NCBI RefSeq assembly: GCF_008386395.1
Contig: NZ_CP043761.1
Span: 4,774,001 to 4,838,000, forward strand
Source: Paenibacillus sp. 37
Lineage (GTDB): Bacteria; Bacillota; Bacilli; Paenibacillales; Paenibacillaceae
Reading direction: 5' to 3'
Length of the DNA stretch: 64,000 bases
Positions 41,889-50,272 of this stretch are shown here, one piece after another (positions within the stretch are counted from its first letter, which is position 1; each line of letters starts with the position of its first letter). The position numbers were made by a program, and so were the translations under genes. Under the pieces are notes generated by a model. It made no database searches and had not been told where the DNA came from. It saw nothing but the letters and a program-made list of their open reading frames with translations.

Positions 41889-43100
41889 TTGGAGAATAAT
41901 TCATTTCTAACCCCGGACAAGCCCAAACATAAAGCCCGAGCACTTTCTGAGGTGTTGGCTGTATCAACCAAACTCGGCCTGACTTCGTTTGGAGGACCTA
42001 TCGCTCATCTCGGTTACTTTCATGAAGAATATGTTCGCCGTAGAAAATGGATGGATGAACGAAGCTATGCAGATTTAGTTGCGCTATGTCAATTTTTGCC
42101 CGGGCCTGCCAGCAGTCAAGTCGGGATTGGAATTGGCATCATCCGAGGTGGTTTGCTGGGGGGACTGATGGCTTGGCTTGGTTTCACACTTCCTTCTGTC
42201 ATTGCATTAGTTTTGTTCGCTTTCCTTCTTCAAGGATTTGATATCAGCAGTACTGGCTGGATTCACGGCCTTAAGATTGTTGCTGTAGCTATTGTCGCTC
42301 AGGCGATATGGGGGATGGGACAAAAACTAACTCCTGACCGCTATAGGGCAACCATCGCTATCATTACTGCAGTGGCGACTCTTGTGTGGCAGACTGCGTT
42401 CACTCCAATCCTTTTTATTGTGATCGCAGGCGTGATAGGTATGGTCCTTTTTAGTAAAATGACCGAGTTTAAAACAGTAGACTTGTCTGTCCCTGTGAAT
42501 CGTAACTTGGCAATCGTCTGTTTGGCTACGTTCTTTGGAATCCTGATTTTTCTCCCGTTACTCACTCCCTTTGATCGTTCGGGGTGGCTGTTATTCTTTG
42601 ATAGCTTCTACCGTTCAGGATCACTCGTATTTGGTGGAGGGCATGTTGTACTTCCGTTACTGGAACGTGAATTCGTCCCTGCAGGTCTGATTAATAAGTC
42701 CGACTTTTTGGCGGGATATGGAGCAGCACAAGCTGTACCAGGACCACTGTTCACCTTTGCCGGTTATTTAGGAGCGATGATGCGTGGGGTTTCAGGAGCT
42801 TTGGTTGCAACGATCGCTATCTTTTTGCCAGCTTTCCTTCTGATCGTAGGCGCATTGCCCTTCTGGAGTGCTTTATGTAAAAGCTCAAAAACCCAAGGAG
42901 CATTAATCGGAATTAATGCAGCCGTTGTAGGTATTTTGTTGGCATCGTTGTACGATCCGCTTTGGACAACTGCGATCCTAACTCCTGTTGATTTTGCACT
43001 GGTAAGTATGTTGTTTCTAATGCTCGTTTTTTGGAAAGTACCACCGTGGATCGTTGTCGTTGCTGGTGCAGCAGGCGGTACAATCATGAACCTTCTCTAA
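41889..43100 (+). CDS. chrA: Chromate transporter (long-chain ChrA)
   Basis: A 403-aa CHR-family membrane protein expected to export chromate. Both CHR halves are present: the first has GLTSFGGPIAHLG and CQFLPGPASSQ, the second RSGSLVFGGGHVVLPLLE and AAQAVPGPLF. About ten membrane segments are seen. It starts at a TTG, with AAGGAGGA 10 nt before. It is transcribed alone away from ohr. No chromate-responsive regulator is next to it. Confidence 0.9.
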   Translation: MENNSFLTPDKPKHKARALSEVLAVSTKLGLTSFGGPIAHLGYFHEEYVRRRKWMDERSYADLVALCQFLPGPASSQVGIGIGIIRGGLLGGLMAWLGFTLPSVIALVLFAFLLQGFDISSTGWIHGLKIVAVAIVAQAIWGMGQKLTPDRYRATIAIITAVATLVWQTAFTPILFIVIAGVIGMVLFSKMTEFKTVDLSVPVNRNLAIVCLATFFGILIFLPLLTPFDRSGWLLFFDSFYRSGSLVFGGGHVVLPLLEREFVPAGLINKSDFLAGYGAAQAVPGPLFTFAGYLGAMMRGVSGALVATIAIFLPAFLLIVGALPFWSALCKSSKTQGALIGINAAVVGILLASLYDPLWTTAILTPVDFALVSMLFLMLVFWKVPPWIVVVAGAAGGTIMNLL

Positions 43101-43102
43101 AT

Positions 43103-43163
43103 AAAAAAAGGTACCCGTACACTTGAACACTTCTTTTTCAAAGTGTTCAAGTGTACGGGTACC
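43103..43163 (-). terminator. Terminator with a perfect 23-bp stem
   Basis: Arms at 43110-43132 and 43141-43163 are fully complementary over 23 bp with an 8-nt loop. Seven T follow on the minus strand, so it ends the GNAT gene. It also sits 9 nt after the chrA stop and may slow read-through from that side. The stem is far longer than the others in the window. Confidence 0.8.
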
Positions 43164-43203
43164 CGATTATTCTAAGCATACCTTTTTTACTGCTCCATGC
43201 AGA

Positions 43204-43611
43204 TTATCGATTTATCCTCTTCGTCATTCCAATCGTAAACTTCTCAAATCCCAGTTTTGCGTAGTAGGTTTCCAAACCTTCCGTGCACATCAGTTGTGGA
43301 ATCACCTTATTTTTCTCGCAATGCTCAACGATTCGTTTCATTAATTCTGTACCTATTCCTTGAGATTGATAGTCAGGCAGAACGCCTAGTCCGCATATTA
43401 TACCTGTTATCACTCCATCTGATATTACACGCCCCATGCCCACTAAGCGCTGCTGATCATAAGCATACATTGCATACCAACTTTGTTTGCACATACGTTC
43501 CAATTCATGTTGAGATAAATTCAGCGAATTCCATCCCAAAGATTCATATAGCGTTACTAATTGGTCGAAGCTCTCAGGTGGTTCTATTGAATAATGTATC
43601 GATTCTCTCAT
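43204..43611 (-). CDS. GNAT family N-acetyltransferase
   Basis: A 135-aa GNAT protein. The acetyl-CoA site is GLGVLPDYQSQGIGTELMKR, preceded by LVGMGRVISDG and followed by EGLETYYAKLGFEKF. This arrangement is common in small-molecule acetyltransferases of Bacillales. The substrate is unknown. GGAGG stands 8 nt before the ATG. It lies downstream of the beta-propeller cluster on the same strand with a 31-nt gap, so it may be co-transcribed with it. Confidence 0.88.
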   Translation of the reverse strand: MRESIHYSIEPPESFDQLVTLYESLGWNSLNLSQHELERMCKQSWYAMYAYDQQRLVGMGRVISDGVITGIICGLGVLPDYQSQGIGTELMKRIVEHCEKNKVIPQLMCTEGLETYYAKLGFEKFTIGMTKRINR

Positions 43612-43642
43612 CAGATACCTCCTCTATCTACTCCATTTTAGT

Positions 43643-44329
43643 TCAGTTACTCCAGATATCCACTTTCATCTGGGCACATTTGAAATACTTGGCCTCAGCC
43701 TTGCTTGTAGTCAGTTTCAACAGACATTGCAGCTCTCCATGTTGGAATAGCCCACCACTAAGGTCAGCAGCAACACCGCCATACTGGTCATCCGCACCAA
43801 GCCATACAGATGGTCTCTCCAACCCCGCTGAGAATTGTAATCCGGTGCAGAGGAGCACAGTGAGATTCTTACGGTTCTGCGCCTCGTCTCCTGCTACGCC
43901 ATGTGTGGTGAAGAATACCATGTTTTGCTTGAAATCGGTGTATGTTCCATCTGCTTTATAGGCACGGACCATACCATACTTCTGATTTACGTTTTGATAA
44001 AAGGTGATTCCGGCCTTGCTATCCTTCGATTTAATGCCAACCTGAACTGAAATTCCAATGTTTCCGTTTAATTGTAGCGCTTCCAAAGTGATTGCAATTG
44101 CTGTTACTTTTGAGCTGTCAATCAGATGTTTCATTTTTAACTCTGCCGTGGCTCCTGCCGTTGTCGGTGTTGTAACGGTTATGGTCCCTCTGTCGGGCAA
44201 AGGCTCAAACGTAGGGGTCCCCACCACCTCCACCCAATCCGGTAACGTTCCGTAAAGAAAATCGGCCACAAGCTGTTTGTGAACCTTTCCAAATGGCACG
44301 ATCTGACCCGCTGCATCACGTATAACCAT
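43643..44329 (-). CDS. Beta-rich protein of unknown function, cluster gene 3
   Basis: A 228-aa protein I do not recognise. It has no signal peptide. After a short start (MVIRDAAGQIVPFG) it shows many short strands rich in Thr, Val and Gly (DRGTITVTTPTTAGATAELK, then GNIGISVQVGIKSKD) and a closing strand with KYFKCAQMKVDIW. A jelly-roll or carbohydrate-binding-like fold is possible. It starts 2 nt after the stop of the beta-propeller gene, with GGTGGGGG as ribosome site, so the two are tightly coupled. Confidence 0.65.
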   Translation of the reverse strand: MVIRDAAGQIVPFGKVHKQLVADFLYGTLPDWVEVVGTPTFEPLPDRGTITVTTPTTAGATAELKMKHLIDSSKVTAIAITLEALQLNGNIGISVQVGIKSKDSKAGITFYQNVNQKYGMVRAYKADGTYTDFKQNMVFFTTHGVAGDEAQNRKNLTVLLCTGLQFSAGLERPSVWLGADDQYGGVAADLSGGLFQHGELQCLLKLTTSKAEAKYFKCAQMKVDIWSN

Positions 44330-44331
44330 CT

Positions 44332-45330
44332 CTACACCCCCACCGAATAGGCTACACCGATATTATGATCGGTATTGTAATACACGTACACTACCCCGTC
44401 CATAACGGACACCATCAAGGATTGCATATTGGTCGTTTCCCAATTTAATGCCGGAAAATATATATCTGAAGGTTTGTCCAGCAGTTGACGAAAGTCTGCG
44501 CTGATCTTAGCAATGGCAGGCCGAGCTACAGTCGTGACCCCACCGGAAGCATAAGCCGATAACATGCCCAACCACCACATGCTCCCTTTGTACATAAATA
44601 CACCAGCATTGGGTCTCGAAATGTTTTCATCCGCCGATAAAGTCGCATCATTACCCCCCATTAATGGTCTCGGATCAGCTAACCAGCTACGTCCGTCATG
44701 TGAATGCCAGATACATTTGCGGCCAAAGTCGCCGCCGCCCATCACCGAAAAACCGATCCATTTGCCGCCATTTCTGAAACACGAGAAGTAACCGGTATGA
44801 CCATCACCAGGGAACCCGGGAGGTTTGTCCAAAATCAAACCCACTCTTGTCCAGTTAATCATGTCTACAGAGGTCGCAAGTGCCGTTGATTGATTGATTC
44901 CCAGTCCGTTTTGTTGATAATACATAAAGAACAATTGTTCTTCATCGTTCCAGATCACAAATGGCGTTTCCGTCGAATTCCCAACCACAGTATCGAGATA
45001 CACCTGTCCGTGTTTGGTCCATGGTCCTGTCGGGCTGTTCGAGTAGGCTAGTCCAATTCCTCCGATATGATTATGGTTGGTAGAATACGTAGCATAATAA
45101 TCTGCTTTTGCATCAGGGATAAGTCCCTTTACCTTGATCGCCCGAAACCAATAGATTGATTGAAGACCCGCCATTGCAGCGGTATACATAGGATTGTCCA
45201 TTTTTTTATCAAATTGAGGCGTGTACATCCGTCTGGTTTCTGCATCGCAATAATCATAAGGCGCAACGGCCCTGCTTGCCTTCATCGCTGCGTCGAGTGC
45301 TGTCTGAGCAATATTTTCAGTCGTAGACAT
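44332..45330 (-). CDS. Five-bladed beta-propeller protein, GH43-like, cluster gene 2
   Basis: A 332-aa protein whose repeats resemble glycoside hydrolase family 43/62/68-type propellers: YSNSPTGPWTKHG, TPFVIWNDEEQLFFMYYQ, GDGHTGYFSCFRNGGKWIGF and RPNAGVFMYKGSMWWLGM. It lacks a signal peptide, which is odd for a polysaccharide enzyme. I cannot place the three catalytic acids with confidence. AAGGAG lies 10 nt before the ATG, inside the preceding small gene, which it overlaps by 14 nt. It could act on glycans, or be a structural or tail-like protein. Confidence 0.7.
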   Translation of the reverse strand: MSTTENIAQTALDAAMKASRAVAPYDYCDAETRRMYTPQFDKKMDNPMYTAAMAGLQSIYWFRAIKVKGLIPDAKADYYATYSTNHNHIGGIGLAYSNSPTGPWTKHGQVYLDTVVGNSTETPFVIWNDEEQLFFMYYQQNGLGINQSTALATSVDMINWTRVGLILDKPPGFPGDGHTGYFSCFRNGGKWIGFSVMGGGDFGRKCIWHSHDGRSWLADPRPLMGGNDATLSADENISRPNAGVFMYKGSMWWLGMLSAYASGGVTTVARPAIAKISADFRQLLDKPSDIYFPALNWETTNMQSLMVSVMDGVVYVYYNTDHNIGVAYSVGV

Positions 45331-45589
45331 GGGAACTCAACTCCTTCGTGAGCAGGCTATTACCATTTACCGGTCGCGAATATAAAACATCCGAAGTGTC
45401 CTTTAATAGGATTGAAAAATCAACAACATTACCCTCATTTGCAGCCGGCTCCTGAGTAATACAAATGATAGGACAAATTCTAACATTATATGAATACGCT
45501 TTCATTTTGTTCATTCCTTTATTTCCTTTACAGTTGTTATCAGCCATTGTCCCTTTCATTGGTACGCCCGGATAATGTTGATCCTTCAT
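45317..45589 (-). CDS. Small protein (90 aa), cluster gene 1
   Basis: A 90-aa protein opening the cluster, with GGAGGG 6 nt before the ATG. It has a Lys/Met-rich first half and three cysteines (NNCKGNKG and RICPIICITQEP). The C-terminal half is polar (VVDFSILLKDTSDVLYSRPV). No signal peptide or family is recognised. Its 14-nt overlap with the propeller gene shows that the two are translated together. It might be a structural, chaperone or precursor peptide; none of these is supported directly. Confidence 0.6.
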   Translation of the reverse strand: MKDQHYPGVPMKGTMADNNCKGNKGMNKMKAYSYNVRICPIICITQEPAANEGNVVDFSILLKDTSDVLYSRPVNGNSLLTKELSSHVYD

Positions 45590-45705
45590 ATTAATCCCTC
45601 CTATTGTTTTCTCCCGATAAGTATATTCATGAAGTTACCTTTCTGTTAAAGCATTATGCCCATATTACAGCCTATTATTCTCAGTCTGGTTTTCATATAA
45701 AACAT

Positions 45706-45745
45706 AAACAGGTTAACCAATACAAATTGGCTAACCTGTTTGAAC
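45706..45745. terminator. Terminator of the M1 peptidase gene
   Basis: AAACAGGTTA/TAACCTGTTT with inner CCAAT/ATTGG. The minus strand has TTTATGTTTT after it. It separates the peptidase from the small cluster downstream. Confidence 0.75.
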
Positions 45746-45768
45746 GAAGAAACTGCACAACCAACTAC

Positions 45769-47979
45769 TTATTCCTCCGCAAAAAGTGAAGATATGGGAT
45801 TGGCTACTTTTTTATTGGATTTCTCCTTGCCTTGGTTATCCAATACATAGTACTGGTAAAAGTCGTTCGTGAATCCAATAGACTCCTGTGTTTTCAGCTT
45901 AAAAGCTTCAAATGCCGCATCACTCAGATGATCCTCATTCCAGAAATAATGAAGCATCAATCGATTCTGGTTATAGGGATGTTTGATAACGTATGCACCC
46001 GCGGCGAGAGGTTGGTTCATGGTATTTTTCCAAGGAAAACCCGTCTGTTTCGTTCGATCAATAATGTTAAATTTTAAAGCCTGCACCAATCCGTTTGACT
46101 TGGCATTGCCAATGACAATAAGGTTACTGTTGCCAATCTCTTTTTTCATCTTTTGCTTCAGTTTCTTGCGATCCCGTATAATGTCGTATCTCATACCGGT
46201 CATATCAAGGAATCCGGTCAACTGATTAACCATATCTTCCTGCTGTTTAGTTGCAAGCTTACTGACCTGATCGCTGAGCACAATGGTTAATTCCTCGCCT
46301 TGAAGGACTTTGTCCATCAATCGATTCATCACTTCATAAGGCAGATTAGGGATCATGCCCATGACAGCCTGATACTGTTGTTGTAACATGTCATGTACAT
46401 AGGCGGCGGTCTCTTCCTGTGATAATTGGTATTCCGGCTTTAAGACAAAGTTAGGCTGATATAGGGCCATCTGCATTTCTGAACGTACTTCCTTACCAAG
46501 CACATCTTCAATGGTGTGAAGCAGCCCCTCTAAAGTTGCATTCTGGTACACGTAGCGTTTGAAATATGTTCTCATGAACTCGTCAAATTTCTCTTCGCCG
46601 ACGGTACGGTAAAGCTGATAGATCGCTTGTCTTCCCTTCTGATAATATACCAAACCTGCTAAATCCCCAGCTTCATCGTTTGTTGACGCAATCGCCATCT
46701 CTACGGGCGCCGTATCAAACTGTACGGATCTGAACCCATTTAACTTATCTCCCTGTTTCTCTGCAAAATACACCATGGAGAAATCGGCAAAGCCTTCATC
46801 CAGGAAGGATTCGGTCTCCGAGTTATTACCGATCAATGCATGGAACCACTGATGCGCTATTTCATGAACAAAGGTTGTGTCTTCTTCTGGAATAGCACCA
46901 TTTTGAATCTGTCCCATCTGGATGAGCCTCGCATACTCCACGGCAACGCCTTGTACATACGTCTCGACAATTCGGAACTCTGGATAGGGATACTTGCCAT
47001 ATTTCTCACTATAAAAATCGATGACCTTGAATGCCTGATTAATGTACCGGTCAACTATCTTTTTCTTGGATGGATCATCGTTGTAATAATAGTATTCCAC
47101 CGTCAGACCGTTACGGGTAGCGCGCTCCACTTGAAGATTAGGACTGGCAAAGAAAACAAACTCTCTCGTATTCTCGGCTACGGCAGAAACAATTTTACGT
47201 CCATGTTCTGTACTGTCTTGAGTGGTGATAGAGCCAAGCATGGCTACCTGATACTCCTCAGGCACATTAAATTGAACTTCAAAGTCCGATGAGGTGTAAT
47301 AATCGCTCTCAAAAGTTCGACTATACGGTGCCTTGTTCCATTGATGCTTAACCTCGTCGTAAACAGACATCACCGGGAACCAGTGCGCACCATTGATCAT
47401 GTCCTTGTAGTAGGAAACTCGCTGTGAGCCATAGGGTATATTCAACTGAAACTCCAGTTGGAATGATACAGATTCGCCTGGTTGAACGGGCTCTTTCAAC
47501 TGCACGGTCAACGCTTGGTTTTCCTTATGGAAATCGAGAGATTGGCTATCTGCTGTTACAGCCTGAATATCGATGCCACCCAGAAAGTCCTCCGCTGTCT
47601 TCTCCGGGTGATCTTCACTAATCTTTTCATTATGCTGTTGGTACATGCTCGCCTGTGTAGACTTGGAGAGGTTTGCGTCAGCATATGTATGAAGGACCAA
47701 CTGCTGGAGGGTATCCTTGCTTGTGTTGCGATACGTTACCTTCTCGCTCCCCTGGATCGTCATGTCCTTCTCATTTAATCGAGCATGGATCTGGTATTGA
47801 ATCGGGGCCTGCTCTAAAGAGTCTTTCTGTGTGTTATGTATCTTCGTAGATACAGGTGGGACTGCTTCCGCTGCCACAACCCCCATGCTGGCAAGTGGGC
47901 TTGTTGCCAGTATTAAAGCCAGTGTACCCGCAATCCCTACTCTGGCTAACTTTGATGTAAATGGGTTTGAATAATTCAT
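45769..47979 (-). CDS. Secreted M1 family zinc metallopeptidase
   Basis: A 736-aa gluzincin with a signal peptide (about residues 1-37, ending near VVAAEA). The zinc site is HEIAHQW (His372, Glu373, His376) with Glu395 in FLDEGFADF, the HExxH-18-E arrangement of family M1. The substrate-binding GAMEN motif appears as VAVEY, similar to the GGMEY of other bacterial members. A C-terminal region of about 230 residues has unknown fold. It should act outside the cell on peptides. GGAGAG lies 5 nt before the ATG. It is monocistronic. Confidence 0.9.
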   Translation of the reverse strand: MNYSNPFTSKLARVGIAGTLALILATSPLASMGVVAAEAVPPVSTKIHNTQKDSLEQAPIQYQIHARLNEKDMTIQGSEKVTYRNTSKDTLQQLVLHTYADANLSKSTQASMYQQHNEKISEDHPEKTAEDFLGGIDIQAVTADSQSLDFHKENQALTVQLKEPVQPGESVSFQLEFQLNIPYGSQRVSYYKDMINGAHWFPVMSVYDEVKHQWNKAPYSRTFESDYYTSSDFEVQFNVPEEYQVAMLGSITTQDSTEHGRKIVSAVAENTREFVFFASPNLQVERATRNGLTVEYYYYNDDPSKKKIVDRYINQAFKVIDFYSEKYGKYPYPEFRIVETYVQGVAVEYARLIQMGQIQNGAIPEEDTTFVHEIAHQWFHALIGNNSETESFLDEGFADFSMVYFAEKQGDKLNGFRSVQFDTAPVEMAIASTNDEAGDLAGLVYYQKGRQAIYQLYRTVGEEKFDEFMRTYFKRYVYQNATLEGLLHTIEDVLGKEVRSEMQMALYQPNFVLKPEYQLSQEETAAYVHDMLQQQYQAVMGMIPNLPYEVMNRLMDKVLQGEELTIVLSDQVSKLATKQQEDMVNQLTGFLDMTGMRYDIIRDRKKLKQKMKKEIGNSNLIVIGNAKSNGLVQALKFNIIDRTKQTGFPWKNTMNQPLAAGAYVIKHPYNQNRLMLHYFWNEDHLSDAAFEAFKLKTQESIGFTNDFYQYYVLDNQGKEKSNKKVANPISSLFAEE

Positions 47980-48124
47980 TAGTTCTCTCCTTCTCCTGTT
48001 CTATGATGACCTCAGAACCAAGTATAGAAGAGGAACCTTACGTTGAATTTATGTTTTATTTAAGTTTTGTTTAAAAAAAGGAAAAGAACATGAAGCTTTC
48101 TCAAATCTCATTCATGTTTGTATG

Positions 48125-48161
48125 TAAAAAAAGAAAAGAAGCCTACATCGTAAGGCTTCTC
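48125..48161 (-). terminator. Terminator of the tRNA-Val gene
   Basis: AGAAGCCTTA/TGTAGGCTTCT hairpin followed by TTTCTTTTTTT on the minus strand, immediately after the tRNA. Confidence 0.8.
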
Positions 48162-48166
48162 GTGTA

Positions 48167-48239
48167 TGATCTGTAGTGGGCTCGAACCACTGACCCCTAC
48201 CCTGTCAAGATAGTGCTCTCCCAGCTGAGCTAACAGATC
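48167..48239 (-). tRNA. tRNA-Val(GAC)
   Basis: The minus strand folds as a full cloverleaf of 73 nt. The acceptor stem is GATCTGT/ACAGATC with discriminator A, followed by TA, the D stem GCTC/GAGC, and the anticodon stem CTATC/GGTAG around TTGACAG with anticodon GAC (codon GUC, valine). The T arm contains TTCGAGC. The 3' CCA is not encoded, so it must be added. It is a lone tRNA with its own terminator. Confidence 0.92.
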
Positions 48240-48383
48240 ATGATATATAAATGTTTCCCAATCAAGTAACAGTATCATATCAAGTAACCGTGTTCATTGT
48301 CAATGATTTATTTGGTTATAATTCACCCGAAATGGTGCACAATAAAGGAAAGATTACCATTTCTACAACGAGGTGAATTCCCT

Positions 48384-48641
48384 ATGAGAAACTTAACAAA
48401 ACGGTCAACATCCAATAAATATACATTTACCAAATGCTTCTTTCTCTTTGCTGGGCTTGTGATTCTCAGTACAACCGTTACTGGTTGCAGCTTAGAGAGG
48501 GATGAACATACAGTTCAATTCCAACAGTTAAAACAGCCCAATGAAAATGGTGAATCTCTTCCCGTTTGGCTGGACGTATACTCCAAATCTGTAATTCAAG
48601 ATGTATATTCTCCGCGAGGAAGCAGTGAAGTCTTGCCGTGA
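48384..48641 (+). CDS. Small lipoprotein (85 aa)
   Basis: A predicted lipoprotein with a basic start (MRNLTKRSTSNKYTF), a hydrophobic core FFLFAGLVILSTT and a VTGC lipobox. The mature part is about 50 residues and polar (ERDEHTVQFQQLKQPNENGE). GAGGTG lies 8 nt before the ATG. I do not recognise it. It lies between tRNA-Val and a 37-aa membrane protein gene on the other strand. Confidence 0.65.
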   Translation: MRNLTKRSTSNKYTFTKCFFLFAGLVILSTTVTGCSLERDEHTVQFQQLKQPNENGESLPVWLDVYSKSVIQDVYSPRGSSEVLP

Positions 48642-48656
48642 AGGTTAACAGATGAA

Positions 48657-48770
48657 TTACTCATCTTCATCCCACTTGCGTGAGTATGCTTTCTTCGTAA
48701 CGTAATACAACAGAGTAATCATTCCCGCCGACATTAACAAGGTAATGACCATGATGCCTGTCATGCCCAT
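48657..48770 (-). CDS. Very small membrane protein (37 aa)
   Basis: A short ORF, MGMTGIMVITLLMSAGMITL and then a tail ending KKAYSRKWDEDE. It has one hydrophobic helix followed by a basic-then-acidic tail. GGAGGGG lies 6 nt before the ATG, better than for random ORFs. Function unknown. It converges on the small lipoprotein gene with 15 nt between stops. Confidence 0.55.
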   Translation of the reverse strand: MGMTGIMVITLLMSAGMITLLYYVTKKAYSRKWDEDE

Positions 48771-48879
48771 CACTATCCCCTCCTCTCCCAATATGTTCCA
48801 GACTTCACTATACAGGAAAAACATTTTTTTGTATAATTCAGTCTGATATGTCGCGCAAGAGCAGAAAGAAGGAATGGAA

Positions 48880-49323
48880 TTGGCAGCTGAGATTAGTTAT
48901 GTATCGACAGAAGAACAACTGGAGCAAGCCCTGGGAATTCGCCATCACGTTTTTGTGATCGAGCAACAGGTGCCTGCCGAGATTGAGATTGATCAATTTG
49001 ATGTCATCAGTCCAGATGTGCATCATGTATTGTTAAGTACGGATGGCCAAGCTGTAGCCACAGGACGTCTGATCTATTACAGCAAGGATACGGCCAAAAT
49101 GCAGCGAATCGCAGTGCTTAAATCTCATCGTTCATTTGGTTATGGACGTGTGCTTCTGCTCGCGATGGAGGAGCGAGCACGTGAACTCGGCTTATCCTAT
49201 TCTGTACTGGATGCTCAATGTCAGGCACAGAAATTCTATGAAAAACTGGGTTATGAAGTGATTTCGGAAGAACCTTTTTATGATGCAGATATTCTGCATG
49301 TTCGTATGAGAAAGAGCTTGTAA
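48880..49323 (+). CDS. GNAT family N-acetyltransferase (YjcF-like)
   Basis: A GNAT enzyme of about 147 aa of the ElaA/YjcF type: IRHHVFVIEQQVPAEIEIDQ near the start, then ATGRLIYY, MQRIAVLKSHRSFGYGRVLL for acetyl-CoA and a C-terminal AQKFYEKLGYEVISEEPF. Substrate unknown. AAGGA stands 6 nt before a TTG at 48880, which I take as the start; the ATG two codons earlier directly abuts that site and so is less likely. Confidence 0.88.
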   Translation: MAAEISYVSTEEQLEQALGIRHHVFVIEQQVPAEIEIDQFDVISPDVHHVLLSTDGQAVATGRLIYYSKDTAKMQRIAVLKSHRSFGYGRVLLLAMEERARELGLSYSVLDAQCQAQKFYEKLGYEVISEEPFYDADILHVRMRKSL

Positions 49324-49435
49324 AACTTCGGCATTGGCAAGTCTGATCAGCATATGATGCATACTTCCCATGAATTCGGATAGGCTAATCAGGTAAACAG
49401 ATTCCTATCTCGTCATATAAGGAGAGTGTGACATC

Positions 49436-49672
49436 ATGGATCAAACGACACGCGAGAGTTTCACAGCAGTACAGAAAAATGGTGACGGTGACCTGACAGC
49501 TTTTCAGACTTCAGCAGGACGTGTACTGGATTATCAGCAAGCACTTGCAGAAGTAAAAGCTGGTGCTATTGCCGGTGTGAATGTATTTAAAGGCAAGGAT
49601 GGCGAAATGTACATTCGCGGCGATGCCGACGGTGATCCAACCAACAACCTGGACCAACTTCCCCATTTCTAA
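49436..49672 (+). CDS. DUF3892 protein
   Basis: A 78-aa protein of the DUF3892 type. Markers are FTAVQKNGDGDLTAFQTSAG, then VLDYQQALAEVKAGAIAGVNVFKG and a closing YIRGDADGDPTNNLDQLP. The function of the family is unknown. AAGGAG lies 10 nt before the ATG, and a hairpin terminator follows. It stands alone, upstream of the convergent SOS-type operon. Confidence 0.85.
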   Translation: MDQTTRESFTAVQKNGDGDLTAFQTSAGRVLDYQQALAEVKAGAIAGVNVFKGKDGEMYIRGDADGDPTNNLDQLPHF

Positions 49673-49704
49673 AATAGATGCACATGTCGTACATGTGACA
49701 CAGT

Positions 49705-49742
49705 AAGCGCCGATCCGGATATCCGGGTTGGCGTTTTCTTAT
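49705..49742 (+). terminator. Terminator of the DUF3892 gene
   Basis: AAGCGCC/GGCGTT base with a perfect CCGGATATCCGG inner palindrome and TTTTCTTATT. Confidence 0.75.
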
Positions 49743-49747
49743 TATGA

Positions 49748-50029
49748 TTAGTAGTCCGTAAAATATTTTACGGAATCACCGGAAGGTTGGCTTTTGCGAA
49801 TCGGCTGTTGTACCTGTTCCCATGCCTGTAAAATCTGTATACCTTCGAGAGTAGACCGATTCTCCCACGCGATGTGCCCGGTTCGTTCAAGCTCCAGCAA
49901 AGACTCATGAATGTAAGCTCTGCTTCGTCCCGTCTTGTTCTCCAGTTCATCCATACGCGGCAGCCTGCGCCGTTGTCCTGTATAGTTCACCAAAATACGT
50001 AAAATCTTGCGTTCAAAGTCGTTCAGCAT
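49748..50029 (-). CDS. Stand-alone winged-helix protein resembling the LexA DNA-binding domain
   Basis: A 93-aa protein whose first 70 residues follow the LexA N-terminal domain in order: FERKILRILVNY, LPRMDELENKTG, SRAYIHESLLELERTGHI and a wing ending GIQIL. The LexA hinge, cleavage site and serine protease domain are absent; only a 20-residue polar tail follows. It overlaps the upstream small gene by 17 nt and shares a promoter carrying two LexA-type boxes. It may compete with LexA at its sites or read other operators. This is inference; a general MarR-like winged helix is the alternative. Confidence 0.68.
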   Translation of the reverse strand: MLNDFERKILRILVNYTGQRRRLPRMDELENKTGRSRAYIHESLLELERTGHIAWENRSTLEGIQILQAWEQVQQPIRKSQPSGDSVKYFTDY

Positions 50030-50234
50030 ACTTTACCTCCCCATTCAGATCCGTAACAGGACGCCATGCCAGAATACCTTGCTCCAGAAATGTTCGGGGT
50101 GAGCCTTCTTTTCCCGCTGATGCTCTAATCATCCCGCCACGTACACTGTTAATTCGAATCTGTCGCTGCGTAATCTGCCCTGCACGATCCATGTAGACAA
50201 GCTCCACCATCTGGCCAATATATTTCCCTAGCAT
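50013..50234 (-). CDS. Small WYL-like/SH3-type protein
   Basis: A 73-aa protein starting MLGKYIGQMVELVYMDRAGQ. The pattern, a strand with Y-x-D-x-x-G, then QRQIRINSVRGGMIRAS and a final FLEQGILAWRPV, resembles a minimal WYL domain, a ligand- or ssDNA-sensing beta barrel in regulators. It has no DNA-binding part of its own, but the next gene in the operon supplies one. GGAGGG lies 6 nt before the ATG at 50234; an ATG two codons earlier touches that site. The family is not certain. Confidence 0.6.
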   Translation of the reverse strand: MLGKYIGQMVELVYMDRAGQITQRQIRINSVRGGMIRASAGKEGSPRTFLEQGILAWRPVTDLNGEVKYAERL

Positions 50235-50250
50235 AATCATCCCTCCGATA

Positions 50251-50264
50251 AGAACATTTGTTTG
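50251..50264. promoter_or_regulatory. LexA-type box 1 (proximal)
   Basis: AGAACATTTGTTTG agrees with the Bacillus SOS box CGAACRNRYGTTYG at 12 of 14 positions. It lies between the -10 box and the start codon of the WYL-like gene. Confidence 0.6.
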
Positions 50265-50272
50265 TATTTCAT

